NCBI GenBank assembly: GCA_004375965.1
Contig: SOIS01000074.1
Span: forward strand, 1 to 39,500
Source of the DNA: Candidatus Cloacimonadota bacterium
GTDB lineage: Bacteria > Hydrothermota > E44-bin80
Reading direction: 5' to 3'
DNA length: 39,500 bases
The notes beneath the pieces are model-generated. The model made no database searches. It was not told the origin of the DNA and worked only from the letters and a program-made list of their open reading frames with translations. A program made the position numbers and the translations under genes. Positions 8,000-15,018 of this stretch are shown piece by piece. The number at the start of each line of letters is the position of its first letter. Position 1 is the stretch's first letter.

Positions 8000-9097
8000 C
8001 TATCTCTCTTGCATCAACTCGTTGTAAACCTCAGCAGTCTTTCTGATCATTATTTCCTTACTAAATTCTTTTACCCTCTTTTTACCATTTCTGCTCATTT
8101 GGTTAGCTAAGGTTTTGTCTTTAAGCAACTTTATGATCGCTTCTGCCAAGGCTTTAATGTCATGTGGCGGAACAAGTAGACCATTTACGCCATCCTTAAT
8201 AATCTCAGGAATGCCACCTGTCTTTGTTGCTACTACCGGTACTCCGGCTGCTTGAGCATCTAAAAGTGAGGTGCAGAGCCCTTCTAAGTAGGAAGATAAA
8301 ACGAACAGATCTAAAATAGTTAGAATTTGCAACACATCTTCTCTGAACCCTAAAAATTTAACCTTATTATCTAAATTTAGCTTTTTACATAGTTCCTCAA
8401 GATTTCTCCGTAATCCTCCTTCACCAACGACTAAGTATTGTACCTGAGGTAGGCACGATGAAACTATCGAAGCTGCATTTAAGAAATTTCGGTGGTCTTT
8501 ATGTCCGGCTAAGGCAGCAATTATGCCGACCACTGGCTGAGTTGGGTCTAAGTTAAGTTCCTGATACAAATTATTAGCCTTTAGGTTAACCTCAAATCGA
8601 CTTAGATCAATACCACTATAAACAACAGTAGTTTTCTTCATAGCCAGCCCATCTTCTATTAAGACTCGTTTAATCCCCGAAGAGACTGCAATTATCCTAT
8701 CTATCCCAAATCGGTACTTATAATAGCTTATTGGATTCTTTCTAATATGAAAGTCTACTCGTCTGGAAAGTACCAACCTGGTTTTTGAATTAAAACCAAA
8801 TGTTCGAGCCATTTGAGCCAAAGTATGTGCACATGCCGAATGAATATGCATAATTTGTGGCTTTTCCTTACGAATCAGACGAGCTATTTGCCAAGCGGAA
8901 TGAATATCCCATTCTCCAAGCATCTTTACTGGATAGTTTGTTAAGCCTGCCAATCGACATTTTTCAAAGAGAGGTCCAACTCTCGGACAGACTACAACTA
9001 TGTGATAACCACGTTCTTTTAGTCCTGAAGCTAAATAAAACACCTGTGCTTGTCCACCACGCCAGGTCTTTTCTGAATCTAAGTGAAGTATCTTCAT
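8000..9097 (-). CDS. Glycosyltransferase family 4 (GT-B fold)
   Basis: 365-residue glycosyltransferase, probably adding a sugar to LPS or another surface glycan at the inner face of the membrane. The N-terminal acceptor half begins MKILHLDSEKTWRGGQAQV, with the glycine-rich loop. The C-terminal donor half carries VGEGGLRRNLE, VKFLGFREDV and the donor motif SSYLEGLCTSLLDAQAAGVPVVATKTGGIPE, including the EX7E-like pattern. The start is ATG, 2 bases after the stop of the truncated GT2 gene. It abuts the transposase remnant, so it may be acquired DNA. The sugar specificity is unknown. Confidence 0.9.
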   Translation of the reverse strand: MKILHLDSEKTWRGGQAQVFYLASGLKERGYHIVVVCPRVGPLFEKCRLAGLTNYPVKMLGEWDIHSAWQIARLIRKEKPQIMHIHSACAHTLAQMARTFGFNSKTRLVLSRRVDFHIRKNPISYYKYRFGIDRIIAVSSGIKRVLIEDGLAMKKTTVVYSGIDLSRFEVNLKANNLYQELNLDPTQPVVGIIAALAGHKDHRNFLNAASIVSSCLPQVQYLVVGEGGLRRNLEELCKKLNLDNKVKFLGFREDVLQILTILDLFVLSSYLEGLCTSLLDAQAAGVPVVATKTGGIPEIIKDGVNGLLVPPHDIKALAEAIIKLLKDKTLANQMSRNGKKRVKEFSKEIMIRKTAEVYNELMQER

Positions 9098-9099
9098 CT

Positions 9100-9450
9100 T
9101 TAAGTGATAGCAAGTCGTATGCCGCTTAACTGCTTCCGAAAGATGTTTACCATTTCGCGATATATTTCTTCTTTGGGTAAATCAGCTATGCATCTGAATT
9201 TTTCATCAGCATCAATGGAAAGGATCCAATTACAAGACGTTATTGAAAGAGTTACATTTTTCTGTTTAACATATCCTGACCAGTGATATGAAAAGACCTT
9301 ATCTGTATGCTTATGACATAGTTTAACAGTTAGATTACTACTGTGAGCATCAACGACGATAATCTCATCTGCCCAGGATACACTTTTCAAGAAATCACAG
9401 ATATTCTGCTCTTCATTGTAACTAATAATTGTCACTGAAATTTTATTCAT
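9100..9450 (-). pseudogene. Truncated glycosyltransferase family 2 (WaaE/KdtX-like)
   Basis: The N-terminal ~90 residues are a clear GT-A glycosyltransferase: ISVTIISYNEEQNICDFLKS, WADEIIVVDAHSS, a WaaE-like VKQKNVTLS segment and the metal-binding SIDADEKF. Full-length relatives are about 250 residues. Here the frame ends after 116, in a tail (IADLPKEEIYREMVNIF) I do not recognise. The catalytic C-terminal half is missing, suggesting an internal deletion. The start is ATG at 9450; a longer frame from TTG at 9513 is rejected because that TTG is the promoter -35 box. It may be inactive. Confidence 0.7.
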
Positions 9451-9484
9451 ATTGACTGTTAGATCTCTCTTTTGTCTTTTTCGT

Positions 9485-9513
9485 ATTATAATTTGCAGTA
9501 ATGATAAAGTCAA
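9485..9513 (-). promoter_or_regulatory. Promoter for the glycosyltransferase pair
   Basis: TTGACT (9508-9513) and a perfect TATAAT (9485-9490) are 17 bases apart on the minus strand. Transcription would start near 9478, 28 bases before the GT2 ATG. Confidence 0.65.
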
Positions 9514-9543
9514 GGGAAAAGCTGACTGCAGCCTCTAATATAA

Positions 9544-10113
9544 CTATTGAGATTGACAGGATGGGTCGTTCCATTTTCTATCAGGGAAAAAGCCATTAAA
9601 AATTCTGGTAAGAACGACCCGATAGGAAGGGTTTTCATTTCTTCTATACATTTCAGAATGTGTGATGTGGGTAACCCCTTTTAACATTATCTCACTCGCA
9701 CAAGCCAAAACCTCATTGTAGTAAAAATCCAATTCACCCTTTTGAACGAGTGTTTTGAATCTTTCCCATAATTTTATTAACTCTTCCTTATCTGGGATAA
9801 AATTTTCTGCGGATTTTACCATAATATTGAAAAGCGGTTCGATGTCACTGAATTTCCTTTTATACGGTCTGAGATTGACGCGCGCTACCGTACCATCAAT
9901 GCTCACATGTTCAATGAGTTCCTCATCGGTTATGCAATCGGGTTTAATCCTCTTAAATTCCTTTTTCAGTTTGGTGAAAGCCTTTTCCTTATCATTCATT
10001 ATATGTTGAGGACCCATCGTCGCCTGAAAAAGAACCTTGTAAACATCCTGCACGGTCAAGGATGGGTGTAGTCTTTCATGATACGTGATAAGTGCTTTCA
10101 AATTTTTTGTCAT
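9544..10113 (-). CDS. Conserved protein of unknown function
   Basis: 189 residues, no signal peptide or membrane segment. The sequence (HERLHPSLTVQDVYKVLFQA, TMGPQHIM, then VARVNLRPYKRKFSD) recalls an uncharacterised family found in several phyla with a 'HP.L..QD.YK.L.QA..G..H' opening and a 'RVNLRPY' core. I know of no function for it. It is rich in Lys, Glu, His and Tyr, consistent with a soluble protein. It lies 54 bases downstream of the flippase gene and may be the last gene of the pruA-flippase run. Confidence 0.7.
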   Translation of the reverse strand: MTKNLKALITYHERLHPSLTVQDVYKVLFQATMGPQHIMNDKEKAFTKLKKEFKRIKPDCITDEELIEHVSIDGTVARVNLRPYKRKFSDIEPLFNIMVKSAENFIPDKEELIKLWERFKTLVQKGELDFYYNEVLACASEIMLKGVTHITHSEMYRRNENPSYRVVLTRIFNGFFPDRKWNDPSCQSQ

Positions 10114-10167
10114 TCTCGTTAACTTTTACTAAAACAAAAGAAATATCAACTATCGTTTTTGTATTGT

Positions 10168-11421
10168 TTATTTTGGAATGGGTTTTTTTCTAAAGAATAT
10201 ACACATACCAGTAAATGCAACAACGCCTGTACCGAGAAGTGCAATTTCCACTTTGAAAAGGGGATTTAGTGGTAAAAAGAGCAGGATTATAAGAATACCA
10301 AATGCAACAGCCCAGGAGATGGTTAATTCCTTTATCATAGATTTTGCGAGTAAGACCCTGTTGAAAAGTTCACAGAGCAGGAAAAAACCTGTAAAGAGTG
10401 ACATCAGAAAGAGATGGATTCTGTCTATTACAAATTCACTTCCGTAAAGAAACTTTAATATTGTTTGTCCAACACTAAATGAAGTAATTATTAATACAAT
10501 AAAGACAAAGGTAACAAAGATGAGACCGTTTCGGATGATCCTGTTTAACAGCTGGTAGTTCTTAAGAGCCTCCTGTCGTGAAAGATGGGGGAAAATGCTT
10601 ATAAATAATGCAGTGAGGGCTGTTTTTGCTCCCTTGAATATTATGAGAGAAGCAGTGAAGATGCCGGCAAGTGTGAAATTGCCCAAAAATTTGATTAAAA
10701 GAGGTCCCAGCAGCATGATAAATCCACTGGAGAAGTTGATAAAACTTGTTGGTATTACGAATAATAGAAGTGTTTTTGTATCAGGAAGTAAAGAAGGTTC
10801 TGGGGAAAATCTTCTTTTGTGCTTGGATATTATTAATGTAGTAAAGAATAGTGAAAAGAGAGGTGCAAGTAAAATACACACTCCAGCCAAACGTAGGTCT
10901 TTTGCAACAAAGAAGAAAAGAATAATAAGGAAGAGCAATAGCGTTGAATACTCAACTATTATTGAGATGGCATTATCCTTCAATTCCCTTAATCCCTGGA
11001 GGACTCCCCTCAGGAAGAAAAGTAAAAAATAGAACACGCAGCTTATGATAAAAAAGATGTAGAGACTCAAGAAATTGGAAAAGAGGCTATTGGTAAGTAC
11101 CTTAAAAAGTATGAAAGAGATAAGAAGAAAAAAGAGGGTAATGGAAATGGTGAATTTAAGATTTTTGAGGAAGACCTTTGTCATCCCTTTCTGGTCGTTA
11201 ATTGCCTCGTGGTGTGAGATAAACCGTGTTGACCCATCCTTTATTCCTGTGGTGAGAAAACGTGAAACAACCATGATTGATGTCCAGAGAACACTGATAA
11301 TACCGAATTGTTCTGTTCCCAAACCACGTGCTGCAACGATGTTAAAAATAAAAAGAAATAGACCTGAAAGGGTATAGGCTGTAAAATTGAGGAATGTTCC
11401 CTTTTTAATATTTTCCGGCAT
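10168..11421 (-). CDS. Oligosaccharide/lipid-linked flippase, MOP superfamily (Wzx-like)
   Basis: 417-residue integral membrane protein with about 12 hydrophobic helices. The opening KGTFLNFTAYTLSGLFLFIF, then RGLGTEQFGIISVLW and TTGIKDGSTRFISHHEA, is typical of polysaccharide flippases of the MOP superfamily, which move lipid-linked glycans across the inner membrane. It starts 11 bases after the pruA stop, so it is probably cotranscribed although functionally unrelated. The ATG lacks a clear ribosome binding site. The glycosyltransferases at 8000-9450 could supply its substrate; that is inference. Confidence 0.85.
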   Translation of the reverse strand: MPENIKKGTFLNFTAYTLSGLFLFIFNIVAARGLGTEQFGIISVLWTSIMVVSRFLTTGIKDGSTRFISHHEAINDQKGMTKVFLKNLKFTISITLFFLLISFILFKVLTNSLFSNFLSLYIFFIISCVFYFLLFFLRGVLQGLRELKDNAISIIVEYSTLLLFLIILFFFVAKDLRLAGVCILLAPLFSLFFTTLIISKHKRRFSPEPSLLPDTKTLLLFVIPTSFINFSSGFIMLLGPLLIKFLGNFTLAGIFTASLIIFKGAKTALTALFISIFPHLSRQEALKNYQLLNRIIRNGLIFVTFVFIVLIITSFSVGQTILKFLYGSEFVIDRIHLFLMSLFTGFFLLCELFNRVLLAKSMIKELTISWAVAFGILIILLFLPLNPLFKVEIALLGTGVVAFTGMCIFFRKKPIPK

Positions 11422-11432
11422 TTCTAAAAATC

Positions 11433-12983
11433 TTAGACAATCTTCTTTGCAACGGATTTTGCCTGGAGGAAAAGAAGCAGATAATCCCGTCCACCCGCCT
11501 TACTGTTTGTTCCTGACATATTAAAACCACCAAACGGTTGAGCCCCTACAAGAGCACCCGTGCACTTCCTATTAAAATAGAGGTTGCCACAGTGGAACAG
11601 TTTTTTTGCCTTTTCAATCTTCTCCCTGTTCAGTGTATATACCGCGCCAGTAAGCCCATAGTTGGTATCGTTTGCTACGGTGATTGCTTCATCGTAATCT
11701 TTTGCCTTGATTACCGCAAGAACCGGACCAAATATCTCCTCCTGCTCTATGGTGTCTCCAGGTTTTACATCAGCAATTATAGTTGGTTTTATGAAATATC
11801 CATTTCCCTCAGCAGGTTCACCTCCTGTGAGGAGTTTTCCCCCCTCCTCTTTTCCCTTCTCAATGTAGGAAAGCATTGAATTATAGGCTTTCTCATTTAT
11901 CACGGCACCCATGAAGTTATCATATAATTTTGTAGGACCAACAGTAAGTTTTTTTGTTTTCTCTACAAGTTTATTAAGAAATTCATCGTAGACTTCAGTA
12001 ACTACTATTGCTCTTGAACAGGCTGAGCATTTCTGCCCCTGAAAACCGAATGCCGAATAGAGAACACCATCAACTGCAGATTCAAGATTTGACTCATTAT
12101 CAATAATAATTGCATCCTTGCCACCCATTTCAGCAATAACCCTTTTAATCCATATCTGACCCTCTCTTGTAATTGCTGCCTGCTCAACGATACGTAATCC
12201 CACCTCTTTTGAGCCTGTAAAAGCTATGAATCTTGTTTTTGGATGCTGAACAAGGTAATCACCCACTACGCTTCCGCTTCCTGTTACATAGTTAACAACG
12301 CCTTTTGGAAGACCTGCTTCTTCAAGGATTTCCATAAATAGATGGCCTATCTTTGGAGCATCACTTGATGGTTTAAGGATAACCGTATTTCCTGTGACAA
12401 GTGCTGCAGACGTCATTCCGCAAAGGATTGCCATAGGGAAATTCCAGGGTGGTATAACAATACCCACTCCGAGTGGAATATAGAAAAGTTCTTCCTTTTC
12501 CCCTGGAATCTGGACAACCGGTTGTTCCCCTCCATATCTTAGCATCTCCAATCCATAGAATTCAAGAAAATCAATAGCTTCTGCAACATCGGCATCAGCC
12601 TCAATCCATCCTTTTCCTTCTTCAAGGATTTCCCAGGCATCTATTTCAAGCCTTCTACTTCTCATTATCTCTGCAGCCTTAAAAAGGTATCCTGCTCTCT
12701 CACTCGGTTCTACAGATTTCCATTCCTCAAAAACCTCAAGTGCTTTTTTCATTGCCTTCTCACCGGTATCTTTATCTGCTTTCTGAAATATTCCTATTGC
12801 CTGTTCCTTTTCAGCAGGATTAAATGATTTGAATTTTGTTTCAAGCGTAATGTTTTCGCCACCAATAATTATCGGGTATTCCTTCCCGAGTTGAGATTCT
12901 GCCTTTTTTATTACATCTTCCATTTTCGAGCGATTCTCTGGGTTGGAGAAATCTATGTATGATTCGTTCTTAAACTCTTTCAT
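11433..12983 (-). CDS. pruA: L-glutamate gamma-semialdehyde dehydrogenase (P5C dehydrogenase)
   Basis: Oxidises glutamate semialdehyde to glutamate with NAD, the second step of proline catabolism. At 516 residues it matches the stand-alone RocA/PruA form. The NAD-binding asparagine is in PPWNFP (Asn181), the general base in AEMGGKD (Glu285) and the nucleophile in GQKCSACSR (Cys319). The C-terminus has FGGFNMSGTNSKAGG. The start is ATG at 12983 behind AGGAGG. No proline dehydrogenase gene is next to it. It has its own strong promoter with repeated elements, which suggests regulation by amino acid supply. Confidence 0.95.
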   Translation of the reverse strand: MKEFKNESYIDFSNPENRSKMEDVIKKAESQLGKEYPIIIGGENITLETKFKSFNPAEKEQAIGIFQKADKDTGEKAMKKALEVFEEWKSVEPSERAGYLFKAAEIMRSRRLEIDAWEILEEGKGWIEADADVAEAIDFLEFYGLEMLRYGGEQPVVQIPGEKEELFYIPLGVGIVIPPWNFPMAILCGMTSAALVTGNTVILKPSSDAPKIGHLFMEILEEAGLPKGVVNYVTGSGSVVGDYLVQHPKTRFIAFTGSKEVGLRIVEQAAITREGQIWIKRVIAEMGGKDAIIIDNESNLESAVDGVLYSAFGFQGQKCSACSRAIVVTEVYDEFLNKLVEKTKKLTVGPTKLYDNFMGAVINEKAYNSMLSYIEKGKEEGGKLLTGGEPAEGNGYFIKPTIIADVKPGDTIEQEEIFGPVLAVIKAKDYDEAITVANDTNYGLTGAVYTLNREKIEKAKKLFHCGNLYFNRKCTGALVGAQPFGGFNMSGTNSKAGGRDYLLLFLQAKSVAKKIV

Positions 12984-13028
12984 CGTGGAACCTCCTGTTT
13001 AATCGTTTTTGTAATTATCAATTGATTT

Positions 13029-13051
13029 GAAATCCAAGTGTCCTGGATTTC
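13029..13051. promoter_or_regulatory. Inverted repeat at the pruA transcription start
   Basis: Perfect 8-base arms GAAATCCA (13029-13036) and TGGATTTC (13044-13051) around a 7-base loop. They cover the predicted start point and first transcribed bases, a good place for a repressor operator or a leader hairpin. Confidence 0.5.
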
Positions 13052-13056
13052 GATGC

Positions 13057-13085
13057 ATTATAGTGAAGAATTTCACATTTGTCAA
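13057..13085 (-). promoter_or_regulatory. Consensus sigma-70 promoter of pruA
   Basis: On the minus strand a perfect TTGACA (13080-13085) and perfect TATAAT (13057-13062) are exactly 17 bases apart, about 75 bases before the ATG. Nine-base direct repeats ATTTCACAT lie at 13070-13078 (in the spacer) and 13090-13098 (above the -35), 20 bases apart. A promoter this strong with repeats on one helix face is probably regulated. Confidence 0.8.
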
Positions 13086-13155
13086 TAAGATTTCACATAA
13101 AATTTGTAATCTGGACGCAGTTTTTCACTGATTGGATATAGTTGTAGTAGTTGAG

Positions 13156-14868
13156 TTATTCAAATTGAGAATAGGGTGTTACTCTCCATCTCTTTCCTTT
13201 ATCACTATATTCAAATATGTACGGTTTTCTTTCTTTGAATTCATTGATTAACATGATATTCTTTTCTTTGCCAAGGTCTTTTGCATAGATTATATCACCG
13301 TTACTTAGTACAGGTTCGTTTCGGAATGCAACGGAAAGGTAATTATGCCTGTTTATTGTTCTTTCATATTCATCCTTCCCAGGAAGGTCTTTTATAAATA
13401 CAATTGCACTGTGGATAGACATTTCTTTGATTTCATTGTAACAATTAAGGTTTGTTCCCCATACAGTATTGAAGATGCGTAATCCATAAGGTATGTATAT
13501 AAAAATATTAAAGATTAAAAGAAGGGCAATAAGGGGTCGTATGTTCAATTTTCTGATTCCTCTAACAGTCAGAAGCACAAGGAGCGGTACTATCTCGAAA
13601 TAGTATTTAGGTCCCATAGGACTGATTCCGTGAAACCAGTATAATGCGAAGAAAATTAGTGAAGAAATGATTACGAGGATTGCAAAAAGGTCCCATAAGT
13701 TCTTTTTCCATCTTAAAAATGCAAACGGGATGAAGAGAAGTGATAATAGTGGCCACCCGTAGAGGTGTAAAGAGAATACAAAAATATTGTAGAGAAAATT
13801 TATGAGTGCCTTGAGCGGTGTATGCCCGGGGATGTTGAAGGTTGCTTCACCCTTTCCCATTCCGAAACCTAAACTGTGTAGGTTCAGTTCATTATGAAGA
13901 ATATAACCGAAGCGGAAGACGTTTCCTGAATATATTAAGTTATCAATGAATTGAATAGAGAAAGCAGGTAAAAAACCGATGAGGAAAAATGAGAGCATTC
14001 TCCCTCTTTTCTCCTTGTTAGCGATAAAGAGAAGGATAATTATTGCAGGGATAAATACAACCACTGTTGTTCTTGAAAAGAAAGCGAGCCCGGTGAAAAA
14101 GCCTGAGAGAAGGGGGAAAAATCGATTTGTATTTTTAATACTAAGGCTGAGGAAAAAGAGGCTCAAAAGGATAAGAAAGAAACTCGAATTCTGGTTGAGA
14201 TAGGAAGATGCTATGAAAAGAAAGGTTGGTGAAAGCAGGAGTAATAATGTTCCCTCTTTTGCAATTTTCTCATCAAAACAATTTCTTAAGAAAAGAAAAA
14301 AGATGATAAGAGAGAATGAACCCAATAGAGGAGAAAGAAGCCAGGGCAATCGAACTAATATGAAAGGTGTGAGAAATAGGGAATGCCCATGTTGAACCAT
14401 ACTGAACCATTTTCCCTGATTTATTACCATCGCTTTCAGAAAAAAATCGGGAAATTTTGGAGGGAAGCCCCAGAGATAACCTCTTGAAAATATCTTTGCC
14501 TGAAAGAATGTTGCAACTGCATCACCCTGAGGGATATGGTCATAATAGAGCAAGGAGATAAGATTTGTAATGACAAGGGAAATTAAAAAGATGGATATGA
14601 GATATGATCTAATACTGCACTTGTTAATAAAACTTGAATAGTTAAGAAATCTTCTTAGAGGAAGGATGGAAAAAAGAAAGAGCGAAAGTGGCAAACACGG
14701 TATAATTAAGAATAGTTGATTAATGTAATAATTGAATGTAATATGTCTCGTGGCATCGAATCTATGAGTTAAAGAAGGGAGGAGAAAAAGAATTAAGAAG
14801 TAAAAAATCAGAGAGGAGAAGCTAAGGATTAACAATCTTTTATCAAAGATCCTCCTGGCGTATAACAT
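13156..14868 (-). CDS. Polytopic membrane glycosyltransferase, GT39/ArnT-like
   Basis: 570-residue membrane protein with about 11-12 hydrophobic helices and a soluble C-terminal tail. The first outside loop has DHIPQGDAVATFFQAKIF, which fits the acidic catalytic loop of GT39/ArnT-type (GT-C) glycosyltransferases using polyprenyl-phosphate sugars, and FFSRTTVVVF later fits their helix pattern. The donor and acceptor are unknown. The ATG at 14868 has no ribosome binding site. An AGGAGG lies 12 bases inside the frame but is not followed by a suitably placed in-frame start. It is downstream of the protease-barrel gene across a hairpin-forming spacer. Confidence 0.7.
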   Translation of the reverse strand: MLYARRIFDKRLLILSFSSLIFYFLILFLLPSLTHRFDATRHITFNYYINQLFLIIPCLPLSLFLFSILPLRRFLNYSSFINKCSIRSYLISIFLISLVITNLISLLYYDHIPQGDAVATFFQAKIFSRGYLWGFPPKFPDFFLKAMVINQGKWFSMVQHGHSLFLTPFILVRLPWLLSPLLGSFSLIIFFLFLRNCFDEKIAKEGTLLLLLSPTFLFIASSYLNQNSSFFLILLSLFFLSLSIKNTNRFFPLLSGFFTGLAFFSRTTVVVFIPAIIILLFIANKEKRGRMLSFFLIGFLPAFSIQFIDNLIYSGNVFRFGYILHNELNLHSLGFGMGKGEATFNIPGHTPLKALINFLYNIFVFSLHLYGWPLLSLLFIPFAFLRWKKNLWDLFAILVIISSLIFFALYWFHGISPMGPKYYFEIVPLLVLLTVRGIRKLNIRPLIALLLIFNIFIYIPYGLRIFNTVWGTNLNCYNEIKEMSIHSAIVFIKDLPGKDEYERTINRHNYLSVAFRNEPVLSNGDIIYAKDLGKEKNIMLINEFKERKPYIFEYSDKGKRWRVTPYSQFE

Positions 14869-15018
14869 GCTATCTATTCAAAAACATTTTAATAGGACGC
14901 AGGTTTATTTTTTTCTGATTATATTGAAATTATGAAATTAACCGCAGAGTTCGAAGAGTGTTAAATCTATTTTTAATAATTCTTTACATCCTCTGTGGTT
15001 TAATCTTTTTTCAAGGAA
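14869..15018. repeat. Intergenic imperfect inverted repeat (CGCAGAG type)
   Basis: TTAACCGCAGAG at 14939-14950 faces CTCTGTGGTTTAA at 14991-15003. The arms pair over about 12 bases with one G-T position, around a roughly 40-base AT-rich loop. It may act as a weak terminator after the protease-barrel gene or be a dispersed repeat. Related CCGCAGA/ACGCAGA words occur at 24012 and 34521. Confidence 0.45.

Noticed and set aside
8857-9286. Plus-strand frames opposite the GT4 and GT2 genes
   Set aside because: Shadows of real minus-strand coding sequence with clear glycosyltransferase motifs.
9451-9513. Longer GT2 start at TTG 9513
   Set aside because: That TTG is the -35 box of a TTGACT-17-TATAAT promoter; the family N-terminus begins at ATG 9450.
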